47,105 nt of DNA from a virus: positions 1-47,105 of the IMG/VR virus record IMGVR_UViG_3300020122_000171; one strand, given 5' to 3'. Positions 35,086 through 44,018 of this stretch are shown in pieces. Position numbers and translations under genes: made by a program. The notes below the pieces were generated by a model, which saw only the letters and a program-made list of their open reading frames with translations, searched no databases and was not told the DNA's origin. Every line of letters starts with the position of its first letter. The stretch's first letter is position 1.

Positions 35086-35436
35086 TTATTTTTTCTTTAC
35101 TGTCATTCCTTTTGGAAATTCACTTTCCTCTTCTTCATCATTAGCAATACCAATGATTTTGAAAGTACCGATCATCTGCCCTTTCTTATCTCCGTAATCA
35201 CAAATACGTGAACCGGTTTGTAATATTTTAACATCCACCATATATTCCTCTCCTGTCTTCCAGTTTTTAATCTCAGGAAAATCATCTCCCGACAATTCAA
35301 ATTCAGGACGTGGATCATAAGTTCTTTCAATAGGAGGCGATTTCATCTCCTGTAACTCTCTCGATATTTCTTCTTTAGGAACTGTTTTTGTTGCAGGAAT
35401 AACAGTCATCTTTGGTGGTTTAGAATATTTAGCCAT
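35086..35436 (-). CDS. small head-module protein
   Basis: A 116-residue protein with a Pro/Lys-rich N-terminus (SKPPKMTVIPATKTVPKEE), a short beta part (MVDVKILQTGSRICDYGDKK, GTFKIIGIA) and an acidic-then-basic tail (NDEEEESEFPKGMTVKKK). It lies between portal and scaffold and has a TATATTTG element upstream. A capsid assembly or decoration role is possible. Confidence 0.5.
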   Translation of the reverse strand: MAKYSKPPKMTVIPATKTVPKEEISRELQEMKSPPIERTYDPRPEFELSGDDFPEIKNWKTGEEYMVDVKILQTGSRICDYGDKKGQMIGTFKIIGIANDEEEESEFPKGMTVKKK

Positions 35437-35471
35437 TTTGTTATTTATAATGATTCTAAATTAGTTGATAA

Positions 35472-35506
35472 CAAATATAAAAAAGTTTTTTGAATAAATT
35501 AACAAA
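35472..35506 (-). promoter_or_regulatory. promoter-like -33/-7 pair before head genes
   Basis: On the minus strand TTTG (35506-35503) and TATATTTG (35479-35472) are separated by 23 bases, slightly longer than the usual 19-21. It lies 36 bases before the small head gene and may drive the scaffold-capsid transcript. Confidence 0.45.
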
Positions 35507-37729
35507 TTATGCTTGACCATTATAAAATTCATTATCGTGTTTATTCTGGTCGAGTATCAATTTGTCCATACTCTTTGATGAGTGAACTTCTTTCTCTACA
35601 CGTATTTTTTCATCAGCTTCCAAAATAATGTTTTGTTTAACGTTTTCTTCATTGGCTGCTCGATCTTCTGCTGCTATCTGACGTTGCATTTGTAATGCTG
35701 CCTGTTGTTGTGCTGCTGCTGCTTGTTGTTCAGATGTTTGATTTTGTTGACGTATCTTCTCCATCTCAGCGAATGCTTTATTTAATACTTTGTTAGCATC
35801 AGCTAATGTAGGGGATAATTCAAATGCAACCAAATCTTTATAACGTATATCTTTAGCATTTAATGCTGCCTCAGCATATCTATCCATCTTATCCCTAATA
35901 TCCAATTGCCGTCCACCATCTGTTAAATGGATACCGTAATCCTGAAATGCTATATCCTTAGTGATCTGCATAAACTTAAACTTATCATCACCAAGAATAA
36001 TTTTAGCTTTTTCAGTTTTATAAAGTCCCCAGGTAAGTTTAGTTGTTTCTACAACTTTTAATAATACTCGTTCCGTATATAGGGCCATCAAGAAAAACAT
36101 ACCTTCGGTAATAGTACGAGATGCTTGTATGGATGATTGTGCATTAGTAGCTGTTGATGTAGCCGCAATCTGACCTTCTCTATTCTCATTGATACCGGTA
36201 AGCCTATCAATACTATCCATTATTTCTCTCTTTAATGCAATAAGTTGAGGAAATGATGAAGACAAACCTAAATCAAATTCTTTAAGCATATCCGTGATCT
36301 GCAAATCTCTTCCTGCCATATTTGATTGGCCAGAAGCATCATAATCAATGAAACTATCATTAAATGCATTATACATTATATCTCTGATAGTTTTACCTTT
36401 AGGAAGTGCACCACGATTAAAGGCCAACACCTTTCCTTTGTTTTTATTCAAATCTTTTAAAATTTGAAACATAACGATATCAAACATATTGGAAAAGTTC
36501 TCCATTATCTCCATTAACGAAATGCGTTCACCTTGTACGGTATTAAACAAACATCCTGTATAAGAAAACCCAATGACCTCTGCGGGGTTGTCTGTTCTTC
36601 GCATGGTGAAATGCTTCTTTCTGCAATATGGCATTATAACGTGCCCTATTCTTACCCCTTCCCATATAACCTCTTTAAATTTTGTTTCTATTTGATATTT
36701 GCCAGCCGCGACATCTTTATCAATAAGTTCTTTGTTTTTCTCATACCATTCAGTATTAAGTTCTATCCGATATGAATCTGAACTGCTATCAAAGTCTAAT
36801 TGTGATTTTGTTTTAGGAGATATTTTATAGTATTCAGGCTCTACTGATTTCCATTCAAGGTAAATTACATTACAGCAAACATGACCATTGCGATAAAAAT
36901 ATTGATTACGATAAATTCCATTGTTAATAAAAGCATCTCCATTTTGGCGAATACTTTCAAGTAACTGTTGATCGGCTGGTGTTAATGAAAATGACATTAA
37001 TATATCGTGCACCGGCATTTCTTCAGCGTGGCCCATTAATGGACTACGTTCTAAAAAATAGTCGTCATCAATCTCTTCATAAATAGCAAATTTAGGATCT
37101 AATCGACGATAATTCTCATCACCATTATATTTAACCTCTACCTTTCCATAGCACATAGAAGCGATTTCTATATCCTGAAAATTCTTTGCTAGTTTATATT
37201 TAAGGTTTAAGGCAGGTATCTGTTCATCAAGTATTGTCTGCATCAATACTACATTCTTATCCTTAGTTGACAATTCAGCCCATTCAGAGTCTTCCATTGT
37301 ATTAGGGATACTCATCCCTTCTAGTGGATCAACGCCTACTTCATTAAGTTTACCAATAGCATCTTTAGCATGATAAGCTCCAAGCATCATCTCATAATTA
37401 TCTAATGCTGCTGTACGTGCTGATTCATTAGTGCAATAAACTTGTGCTTCTAATGGCCTACGTAAAAACTCGTTATTGAGTAAGTCTATTTTAGTACGGG
37501 AAACGCGATAAGAAATGTATTTAGTTCGGTTTTTCTTCCCGTATTGGGAAGTAAGATATGCTATTGAGGCAGGAGTAGTTTTACCATTATACACATTGTA
37601 TAATCTAACATATTTCTCTACTCTGTAATTTGCAAATTTTAATAACTGCTCGGCATATACAAAATGCTTTAAGCACCAATCTTTATCTTTTTGTATTTCG
37701 GGAATATTCTGATTCGGGAAATTTGCCAT
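35507..37729 (-). CDS. portal protein (crAss-like)
   Basis: The 740-residue protein directly follows TerL and precedes scaffold and capsid genes. Its N-terminal half has YVRLYNVYNG, YISYRVSRTKIDLLNNEFL and GLEMEDSEW-type helices, and the centre has MEIMENFSNMFDIVMFQILKDLNKNKG and LTGINENREGQIAATSTATNAQSSIQASR, the stem-helix and conserved 'R..G' element common in large portals of short-tailed phages. The last 90 residues are Gln/Ala-rich coiled coil (QQNQTSEQQAAAAQQQAAL), a barrel-like helix. No protease fusion. Confidence 0.85.
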   Translation of the reverse strand: MANFPNQNIPEIQKDKDWCLKHFVYAEQLLKFANYRVEKYVRLYNVYNGKTTPASIAYLTSQYGKKNRTKYISYRVSRTKIDLLNNEFLRRPLEAQVYCTNESARTAALDNYEMMLGAYHAKDAIGKLNEVGVDPLEGMSIPNTMEDSEWAELSTKDKNVVLMQTILDEQIPALNLKYKLAKNFQDIEIASMCYGKVEVKYNGDENYRRLDPKFAIYEEIDDDYFLERSPLMGHAEEMPVHDILMSFSLTPADQQLLESIRQNGDAFINNGIYRNQYFYRNGHVCCNVIYLEWKSVEPEYYKISPKTKSQLDFDSSSDSYRIELNTEWYEKNKELIDKDVAAGKYQIETKFKEVIWEGVRIGHVIMPYCRKKHFTMRRTDNPAEVIGFSYTGCLFNTVQGERISLMEIMENFSNMFDIVMFQILKDLNKNKGKVLAFNRGALPKGKTIRDIMYNAFNDSFIDYDASGQSNMAGRDLQITDMLKEFDLGLSSSFPQLIALKREIMDSIDRLTGINENREGQIAATSTATNAQSSIQASRTITEGMFFLMALYTERVLLKVVETTKLTWGLYKTEKAKIILGDDKFKFMQITKDIAFQDYGIHLTDGGRQLDIRDKMDRYAEAALNAKDIRYKDLVAFELSPTLADANKVLNKAFAEMEKIRQQNQTSEQQAAAAQQQAALQMQRQIAAEDRAANEENVKQNIILEADEKIRVEKEVHSSKSMDKLILDQNKHDNEFYNGQA

Positions 37730-37754
37730 TATTTGACTTGCATTATAGGTTATG

Positions 37755-37762
37755 CAAATCTA
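37755..37762 (-). promoter_or_regulatory. -7 element (TAGATTTG) before portal gene
   Basis: TAGATTTG on the minus strand fits TAnnTTTG and lies 26 bases before the portal start in the 60-base gap after terL. Confidence 0.35.
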
Positions 37763-37789
37763 TAAAAAAAAATGATATGATGTTATAGT

Positions 37790-39892
37790 CTATTCAAAGT
37801 TGTCTTCAACTTCATAATTTTCATCATTCATTTGTTCATTCATCATTTTTAATTCTAGGGCCCGCAAATCAGGATCTCCATGTTTCATATACTCCTCTTT
37901 CAACTTCCCTTTCATAACAATATTACCCTCTGCATCTTCATCATACTCAGGATAAGCATAAGGATCATGTTTTTGCAATCTGGCTTCATCATACACTTCC
38001 ATCCCATTGGACATGTGTTGCATCAACGCTATACCTAAAGCATCAACACTATCATTATCGCTATCCTTTTCTAATACATCATAATTTAATGCCTCTTCCA
38101 ATATCTGAGGAAACCATATCGTTCTTCCGTGATCTATCAAATACGACTGTAACAATGATACCATGATAGGTTTGGAGTAACTATTAAGTGATACCCAATA
38201 TTCATGTTGCTGCTCTGAATTTTCACTTTCAAACTTTTTCGGGCGTTTAGCTAAATATATTTCACATCCCGCCTCTTTGAAATATTGTATGATACCTGGC
38301 GTTCTAACGTCACCCAATGTGTTATATTTTAAATCATAATAGATAGCTGACTTCATACACATCTCATAAAACTTTTCCTTACGTGCCGGTCTACAACGTA
38401 TCAATAATACAGGAGTCATTTTATCAATATCATTAATATTGTGATTCCTTCTTAGAACGACCATTGAGCCAAGAGATTTTGAGGTTAACGACTTGTCTAA
38501 ATCGTAACTGTCGATCCCTGCAACGTCAAGATTTCTGTATCCTCCTCTTGGATGACCTGTATGCAATATCATTACACATTCATTCTCATCATCATCTTCT
38601 TTTGCCGGAATAGCTATCACCTGACGTGGTAATACTATTTGATTATTTTCAATTTTATATTCTAACCTGTATTTACCGTACCTTTTATCTTGAGATAAAA
38701 TATCGTACATCTGATTGTTTAATACCTCAACAGGAAAATCATTGGAAGCCGCACGTCTGAACACCTCCTTAATATCTATTGGATTATCTTTACAATATTC
38801 CCAATAGTTGGTCATATTCTTTGACTTTAATAAAATTTTCTTCTCCTGTTCAATTATCTGTAATGCCCTCTTCTCATCTTCCATTCCAACTCGCTGGTAA
38901 TCAGGTATATGTGAAATATTGGGAACGTCCTCTATTAAGTTTCCACTTCCATCAGTTGAACCTGCAACACATGGTCTAAAATATTTAGTTCCACTGATAA
39001 AATAACGCAAGGCATTGAAGTGTTCATAGTTATGCCAAACTTCTTCAAAACCCTTACTACCACTCTTTATATTACCACCTGTTCCATACCAGAATTCAGT
39101 TCCATATTGGATGTTCCCATCCATCACACAGGCCTTAGTTGCTTGATGAGTTTTAATTAAATTATCAAATTCTCCTGACTCCTCATAAACAACATCATTT
39201 AAATATTTTCCTTTAAACACTTCCGGATCTTTAAACATAGTCCTAACATAAATAGAATTTTTAGTTCCCATATCGGTCCAATCACCATCTTCTCCCTTTT
39301 GTTCCCATCCGGCTATAATATCATCATACGTCTTTGATAATTTACGGACCTTAAACTCTGGGCACATTAAAGAATCAATATAAAGCCATTTATCCAAAAA
39401 GTCTTCTGAGTATTCTTTCTTACCTGCTGCTATGCCAGCATGGTAATTTGGAAGGAATCTATATCCATGATCTATAATACCGCTCATTACAACTGACACT
39501 CCTTTACGTCTTCCTTTAGGAGCTATAATATTTTTACGCAACCTCTTTGCTTCTTCTACCAATAAGAAAAACTCATACTGATAATCTACATATTCAGGAT
39601 AGAATGCTCCCCCACCTTTCACAGATGATGTTTTACAAAAATTTAAAAAATGGTAATATCTGCCAGGTATAAATACTCCTGCGGTGGTATATCCATTAAT
39701 ACAATAATATACTTGCTCTTCCCAATACTCTCTCCATGCCGGTGTTCCTATTACTGATTTATTAACTGAGCTATCGGCGTATGCGGGTATTCCCCACTTG
39801 GGAATAGGGGCCGCACAGAAACCCTTTGGCTTTAAAAATGGGCGAACTAATGGATAAGATGATATTATAGGGGGTGATAATATTAATGTCAT
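37790..39892 (-). CDS. terL: terminase large subunit
   Basis: The 700-residue protein is the packaging motor: ATPase plus headful nuclease. An Arg-rich Walker A-like loop NIIAPKGRRKGVS lies at 121-133 and Walker B LNDVVYEESGEF at 231-242 (E237/E238 catalytic). The RNase-H-like nuclease begins near NLDVAGIDSYDLD (about 453-465, Asp ligands) and its last Asp motif is DSVDALGIALMQHM (about 613). The P-loop lacks the usual GKS/T and reads KGVS, as I recall for crAss-like terminases. The gene ends with TAG, so TAG is a true stop in this genome. It abuts the upstream gene with no gap. Confidence 0.92.
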   Translation of the reverse strand: MTLILSPPIISSYPLVRPFLKPKGFCAAPIPKWGIPAYADSSVNKSVIGTPAWREYWEEQVYYCINGYTTAGVFIPGRYYHFLNFCKTSSVKGGGAFYPEYVDYQYEFFLLVEEAKRLRKNIIAPKGRRKGVSVVMSGIIDHGYRFLPNYHAGIAAGKKEYSEDFLDKWLYIDSLMCPEFKVRKLSKTYDDIIAGWEQKGEDGDWTDMGTKNSIYVRTMFKDPEVFKGKYLNDVVYEESGEFDNLIKTHQATKACVMDGNIQYGTEFWYGTGGNIKSGSKGFEEVWHNYEHFNALRYFISGTKYFRPCVAGSTDGSGNLIEDVPNISHIPDYQRVGMEDEKRALQIIEQEKKILLKSKNMTNYWEYCKDNPIDIKEVFRRAASNDFPVEVLNNQMYDILSQDKRYGKYRLEYKIENNQIVLPRQVIAIPAKEDDDENECVMILHTGHPRGGYRNLDVAGIDSYDLDKSLTSKSLGSMVVLRRNHNINDIDKMTPVLLIRCRPARKEKFYEMCMKSAIYYDLKYNTLGDVRTPGIIQYFKEAGCEIYLAKRPKKFESENSEQQHEYWVSLNSYSKPIMVSLLQSYLIDHGRTIWFPQILEEALNYDVLEKDSDNDSVDALGIALMQHMSNGMEVYDEARLQKHDPYAYPEYDEDAEGNIVMKGKLKEEYMKHGDPDLRALELKMMNEQMNDENYEVEDNFE

Positions 39893-40423
39893 CTATTTCT
39901 TTTTAGTAACACGTTCGTATGCTTCTTTATTCTGCATCAGTTCATCTAAGAATGATAACTTTCCACCTCCGCGCACATCAACTTTCGCTTCCCGTACATT
40001 AATAATGTCATTGCTTATCTCTTCAATAGCAACTCTCATTTTTGCCTGAGAGTTTAATATATCACTAACAGCCTTGCTAGATTGCGTTCCAACTAAATCC
40101 CGCGACAACTGTTCAATCTTATCCTGGTAAACTTTTAACAGTTCCCTTTTTGGATCATATTGTAAACTCTTATACGCCTCAATAGCGTTTTTTATTACCT
40201 GCCTTTCGAAAAACTTATTATCGGCTTTGCCGAATACCTGGTTACTTGCTTTGTGCCGGCGGTCCTGTTCAGGTAACTGATTGTATGGTGAAGCATAATC
40301 AACTACTAATACCACGCATAACTTCTCATCATCAGTTAACACTGATAATTCAGGACATAAACTCATCGCATCAGGATGAAAAATAAGCGTACCTCTCTTA
40401 TTAATTGAAAACAAATAATCCAT
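39893..40423 (-). CDS. hypothetical, possible terminase small subunit
   Basis: A 176-residue protein directly in front of terL with no spacing. The first 90 residues are mixed with a helix-rich part; 100-150 is a coiled-coil-like helix (LLKVYQDKIEQLSRDLVG, ISNDIINVREAKVDV). A small terminase is expected here, but no helix-turn-helix is obvious, so the label rests on position alone. The start overlaps the previous stop (TAATG). Confidence 0.4.
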   Translation of the reverse strand: MDYLFSINKRGTLIFHPDAMSLCPELSVLTDDEKLCVVLVVDYASPYNQLPEQDRRHKASNQVFGKADNKFFERQVIKNAIEAYKSLQYDPKRELLKVYQDKIEQLSRDLVGTQSSKAVSDILNSQAKMRVAIEEISNDIINVREAKVDVRGGGKLSFLDELMQNKEAYERVTKKK

Positions 40424-40719
40424 TATAATTGCGCTAGTTTTTGTAAGCGTTCCTTTTCATTATCTTGATTTATGTCAAGCACATATAAGTTGTCTCCCAC
40501 AATAGGACTTTTTGCGTTTATATCAAGGATAGGAAATACTCTATTTACATATACCATACGGATAAACTGTTTATATGCCTCAATATTGTAATATTTGCTA
40601 TGCATACGTATGCGATGCTTATACCACTTTCCTAAGTGAAGTTTTCGTAATTGAGTTCCAAAGATAACTCCATCCGATACCATCTCTGTCTCTACCTCTG
40701 GAAATATTGCCTTAATCAT
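40423..40719 (-). CDS. hypothetical protein
   Basis: A 98-residue basic protein (KLHLGKWYKHRIRMHSKYY) with no recognised family. It overlaps the upstream gene by 4 bases (ATGA) and the downstream gene by 1, so it is translated as part of the terminase operon. Confidence 0.5.
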   Translation of the reverse strand: MIKAIFPEVETEMVSDGVIFGTQLRKLHLGKWYKHRIRMHSKYYNIEAYKQFIRMVYVNRVFPILDINAKSPIVGDNLYVLDINQDNEKERLQKLAQL

Positions 40720-41123
40720 ATATCCAAAAATTTAAGTATTTGTTTTAATTCGTTTTTGCTTTTACATTTACCTGAAAATATCGGAATAGAATTACCAAAA
40801 CTTACTCTCGTTATGTATAATGCTAAAGGTAATAACTTATTATCAATGGTATGATATAGTAACCTATAATCACCTTTCTCCATTGATACAATATCTTCTC
40901 CGGCGTTTTTTAATTTCCAACCTAAACTTTCGAAATCTTCTTTATCAATATAAGGAATACGGACGGTATCAATATTGTAAACAAAACGATCAAGATTTAA
41001 CTCAATATTATCTTTCAATACTGTTAACGGCATCCATTTATCATCCATTACATTTACTCTTGCTTCGTATTCTAATCCTACCTGATAGTCCTCAATAGTT
41101 GGTTGATAATATTTTTTTTCCAT
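40716..41123 (-). CDS. hypothetical phage protein
   Basis: A 135-residue beta-rich protein with VRIPYIDKEDFESLGWKLK, a 'ylDkEDiESLGW' type motif I recall from many small uncharacterised phage proteins of Bacteroidota. It is coupled by an ATGA overlap to the next gene. Function unknown. Confidence 0.5.
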   Translation of the reverse strand: MEKKYYQPTIEDYQVGLEYEARVNVMDDKWMPLTVLKDNIELNLDRFVYNIDTVRIPYIDKEDFESLGWKLKNAGEDIVSMEKGDYRLLYHTIDNKLLPLALYITRVSFGNSIPIFSGKCKSKNELKQILKFLDI

Positions 41124-41133
41124 AATTTATAAA

Positions 41134-41919
41134 TTAAAAGTCATCATCCTCAACTACTGTTGAAGATACAGGTATTTGTAATGTTTGATTAATTGTTTGT
41201 CTGCGATATTCAAACATAGCCTCCACCTCTGCCTTTAAATAAGGAGTTGGTATGCGTTTGTATCCTAACATATCCGTTGGTGGTATAAACATCAAATTAA
41301 GTGCTCCTATCTTTCTGCCTGTTTTCTTTTGAAACAAATAGGCATAAATCGAGAGCTGTAAGGCGTACTTGTTATAGTTGCAATCCATCAAGTGAGATAC
41401 CGGCCCTAGCATATAATTACCGTACTCATTCTTATACTGTATTCCCTTTTTTAGATTTGTTTTAAAATCATCAAAGTCAATAACACAATTTTTATGCGAT
41501 GTGGTCTGTAATAGCTTATCAGTAGTGCCCGCAATTAATTCTTCGCTATCATATAATATCACCTCAGCATGTCTTCTATAATAATCTTTATATACAGAAT
41601 TAACACTTAATATCATTGGTCTTAAATCTTCATTTGATGGATCTATAAGAGTTGTCTTTTCAAACTTTTCAAGTGCATCGTGGATCCTATTACCGTGATC
41701 TATTGAGTCATCTCTTTTCTTATCCCATTCTGCCAATAAAGAATCTTGACTAACGCCTTTCTTTTTCGCGGACATACGAGATATAAGTTCTCTGTCAAAG
41801 GGTTTACTGAACCTCCCAATAAATCTACTCACCGATTCATATTCACGCCCATCACGATCATAATACCGATGTGATTCTTTATCTAAATAAACGTAATTGT
41901 CGATACCCTCAATACTCAT
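41134..41919 (-). CDS. PD-(D/E)XK (RecB/Cas4-like) exonuclease
   Basis: The 261-residue protein has the RecB-family nuclease motifs in order: HGNRIHDALEKFEKT (75-89), GTTDKL (131-136, motif with D134), VIDFDDFKTN (147-155, D151-x-K153) and YALQLSIYAYLF (186-196, QLSIY). Such enzymes resect double-stranded DNA for recombination or end processing. The last residues VVEDDDF form an acidic tail ending in Phe, like the partner-docking tails of single-strand-binding proteins. It lies downstream of a 130-base structured gap and heads the terminase operon. Confidence 0.85.
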   Translation of the reverse strand: MSIEGIDNYVYLDKESHRYYDRDGREYESVSRFIGRFSKPFDRELISRMSAKKKGVSQDSLLAEWDKKRDDSIDHGNRIHDALEKFEKTTLIDPSNEDLRPMILSVNSVYKDYYRRHAEVILYDSEELIAGTTDKLLQTTSHKNCVIDFDDFKTNLKKGIQYKNEYGNYMLGPVSHLMDCNYNKYALQLSIYAYLFQKKTGRKIGALNLMFIPPTDMLGYKRIPTPYLKAEVEAMFEYRRQTINQTLQIPVSSTVVEDDDF

Positions 41920-41942
41920 ATTTTTTTTATTTTAATAAATAT

Positions 41943-42037
41943 GAACAATAACCCTCCTTTATGCTACCCCCAAGCAGTCCCATGTTTGCCGGTTAAGAGT
42001 TAGGTACATCTCATAGTCACCCAGAAAGTTATTGTTC
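41943..42037 (-). ncRNA. candidate structured RNA / leader before the nuclease gene
   Basis: GAACAATAAC (41943-41952) and GTTATTGTTC (42028-42037) are exact reverse complements and close a 75-base segment. Inside, on the minus strand, TGCT-TGGGGGT-AGCA is a second small hairpin, and AAAGGAGG lies next to the closing stem. GC content is higher than in its surroundings. It lacks tRNA features. A peptide of 18 codons (ATGGGACTGCTTGG start, TAA end) could also be read. It may be a leader that controls the nuclease-terminase transcript. Confidence 0.4.
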
Positions 42038-42048
42038 AAGAAGTTTAA

Positions 42049-42861
42049 TTATATACCAAAATCATCATCGTCATTTGTAGCTGATACCTCTGCTATGGGG
42101 GCTGCTTTACCTATAGAGAAATCATCTCCATCCTCCACAACCACCATCTTCGCCTTCTCAGGTATCACTGCTACCTTACTATGCTTGGGTATTGGCTCTA
42201 ACGCTACCACTTTCTCTCCAGTGCCATCCATCTCCTCATTCTTCAACACCATACATCCTGCATTCTCGGCAAACTCTATTGCCAACGCCAACTGATCCTG
42301 ATATGGCATCCTCTTAAATTCCTCTACATCAAATCCCTCAATGGCCTTCTTAGCATTTATCCCCTCTACCATCTCCACCGCATTCAGCCTCTTCCTTCCT
42401 GAGATATATTCCTTAGTTTCCTGGAACACTTTCTGTATAGACACTCCTATCTCTCCATAACCAGGATACTCTTCTTCACTTCCAATCAATGGTGTATTCA
42501 ATGAAATCTTCTTACTCCCATCCAACACTCCCAACTTACCACTTAACACAAACCCCCTCTCCATACTATAAGAAATACCCGTAAGCTCCAAATTGTTCAT
42601 CAACATTTCGCGGTCTGTTCCTTCCATAGGATAACCACAAATATCTAACAAGTGGCCCTTCATCCCATCAAACCCATTTATCATATCGCCGGTCGCCGGT
42701 GCTCCAAACGTCACACCCTTATACAAATTCTGATAGTTCATATCCCTACTGTCATCTCTCTCACTATAACTGATCTCCACCCCCTTAATACCTCCATATA
42801 AAAGTTTTACACTTTTTAATTCCTTCGTATCCATTGATACTTCTGTTTTCTTTTTTGACAT
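42049..42861 (-). CDS. phage DNA-metabolism-associated protein with acidic C-terminal tail (SSB-like tail)
   Basis: The 270-residue protein has a beta-rich first half (KSVKLLYGGIKGVEISY, GFVLSGKLGVL, KISLNTPLIGSEEEYPG) of a type I recall next to exonucleases in Bacteroidota phages, and helical and linker parts after 165. The C-terminus ends DGDDFSIGKAAPIAE then NDDDDFGI, two acidic-hydrophobic patches like the tail of single-strand DNA-binding proteins. The neighbouring nuclease also ends EDDDF. A single-strand-binding or recombination-mediator role is inferred. The gene is visibly G/purine-richer than its neighbours. Confidence 0.5.
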   Translation of the reverse strand: MSKKKTEVSMDTKELKSVKLLYGGIKGVEISYSERDDSRDMNYQNLYKGVTFGAPATGDMINGFDGMKGHLLDICGYPMEGTDREMLMNNLELTGISYSMERGFVLSGKLGVLDGSKKISLNTPLIGSEEEYPGYGEIGVSIQKVFQETKEYISGRKRLNAVEMVEGINAKKAIEGFDVEEFKRMPYQDQLALAIEFAENAGCMVLKNEEMDGTGEKVVALEPIPKHSKVAVIPEKAKMVVVEDGDDFSIGKAAPIAEVSATNDDDDFGI

Positions 42862-42880
42862 GATTATTATTTTTTAGTTT

Positions 42881-43270
42881 TTAATTGTTTATAAAGTAAG
42901 TCATTAATATTATTACTACAGCATGAAGATACTGATCGAAACCAAATACAACCCAATGTAATTTATTTGCCGGATTTGTTAATGATGGAAACAATACATT
43001 CATCCTCCCTTTCCATATATCAATTAACCAATGTGTTGACAACTGAAATAAAAATAATTCCATACACATAATACTTGATATGTTATAAAATAACCTTAAA
43101 AATACTAACATTAAACTAGCATGTATAAACGCATGAATAAATATAGGATATATAGGTTTCCCAAATCTTTTAGCGTTTAACATCCACGGAGTGGATAACC
43201 ATGTGTAATCTGCCAAATAATGGCAAAAAAATAATCCAAGTAGAATAAGTGTCGAGTTCATATTTATCAT
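42881..43270 (-). CDS. DUF3307 membrane protein
   Basis: A 129-residue membrane protein with the DUF3307 pattern: FFCHYLADYTWLSTPWMLNAK near the N-terminus, two HAFIHAS-type His, HWLIDIWKGR, and the closing FGFDQYLHAVVIILM. Four helices are likely. DUF3307 is common in phages; its role is unknown. The start MINM is kept because its ATG overlaps the previous stop (ATGA). Confidence 0.8.
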   Translation of the reverse strand: MINMNSTLILLGLFFCHYLADYTWLSTPWMLNAKRFGKPIYPIFIHAFIHASLMLVFLRLFYNISSIMCMELFLFQLSTHWLIDIWKGRMNVLFPSLTNPANKLHWVVFGFDQYLHAVVIILMTYFINN

Positions 43271-43503
43271 TTTATATATTTTATTATTTCCCTATATGGT
43301 GTTTTTATCTCAAAACTGTGACCGAAACTACAATAAATAATACATCGATCTTTACTTAATTCGTTTTCACCAACTACCATTACCTCTCTTGCTCCTTTTA
43401 TATCATCACTATCAATAGTTAAGCTCGCCTCAATATCATCGTGCTCAATATCCATATCTGCTAATTTCTTATCATACAAAAAACATATCAATTCTAATTT
43501 CAT
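43267..43503 (-). CDS. small hypothetical protein
   Basis: A 78-residue protein with two acidic stretches and a C-terminal 'IIYCSFGHSFEIKTPYREIIKYIK' pattern, a beta-hairpin-plus-helix shape shared by many tiny phage proteins. It overlaps the DUF3307 gene by 4 bases. Function unknown. Confidence 0.5.
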   Translation of the reverse strand: MKLELICFLYDKKLADMDIEHDDIEASLTIDSDDIKGAREVMVVGENELSKDRCIIYCSFGHSFEIKTPYREIIKYIK

Positions 43504-43525
43504 ATTGCCCGGTTATTTCTTGTTA

Positions 43526-43639
43526 TCAAAACTCCTTTAACTTATCACTTAAATATAATGCTCTCCTTACGCCTATCACATTCCCATCCCAATGACTCCT
43601 CCTCCACAATAAGCTTAAAAAGTAATACCACTTCCTCAT
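43526..43639 (-). CDS. 37-residue peptide gene, basic and aromatic
   Basis: The frame encodes MRKWYYFLSLLWRRSHWDGN and then VIGVRRALYLSDKLKEF. The ATG overlaps the stop of the upstream gene (ATGA), the typical coupling in this operon, and the purine-rich base composition continues from the upstream gene. No family recognised. Confidence 0.5.
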   Translation of the reverse strand: MRKWYYFLSLLWRRSHWDGNVIGVRRALYLSDKLKEF

Positions 43640-43995
43640 AACTCTACCTCCCTCAAAACCTCCAAATTCTCCAACCACAAATACCTATCCCCCTTCTCCC
43701 ACCTCTCCTTACTCTCCTCATCCTTAAACACCAACACATCACTCTGTACTACCATCCTCAACTTCTTCCCATACATCCTCGCATCTTCCATCATCTCCAC
43801 CTCCCTGTCAAACCCCCTCACCACATACAAACTCATTTGTACCCCATAAGGATTACCTCCACATAATCCTAACCCATCTATATCCCCCTCTTCCTCCACC
43901 TTCTCATAATCCATCCCAGTCCTACTATACATCCCCAACAATCCATACTTATCCTTCATCTCCTTCCATCTTTCCTGCTTACTCACATCTTTCAT
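43636..43995 (-). CDS. hypothetical protein, purine-rich gene
   Basis: A 119-residue charged protein (KDVSKQERWKEMKDKYGLLG, REVEMMEDARMYGKKLRMVV). Start taken at MKDVSKQ (43995) because a TATATTTG promoter element (44018-44011) lies just upstream; the earlier Met (44025) would lie upstream of the expected transcript start. Codons are unusually rich in GAG/AGG/GGA compared with the virion genes. It would be the first gene of the leftward transcript. Function unknown. Confidence 0.5.
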   Translation of the reverse strand: MKDVSKQERWKEMKDKYGLLGMYSRTGMDYEKVEEEGDIDGLGLCGGNPYGVQMSLYVVRGFDREVEMMEDARMYGKKLRMVVQSDVLVFKDEESKERWEKGDRYLWLENLEVLREVEL

Positions 43996-44010
43996 ATACT
44001 TAATTTTCCA

Positions 44011-44018
44011 CAAATATA
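44011..44018 (-). promoter_or_regulatory. leftward promoter -7 element (TATATTTG)
   Basis: TATATTTG on the minus strand, with CTTG at the -33 place (20 bases away) instead of TTTG, 16 bases before the chosen start of the first leftward gene. It faces away from the rightward early promoter at 44483-44515. Confidence 0.45.

Noticed and set aside
41943-42037. Possible tRNA before the nuclease gene
   Set aside because: No TTC-A T-loop, no anticodon stem with matching bases and no 7-base acceptor on either strand.
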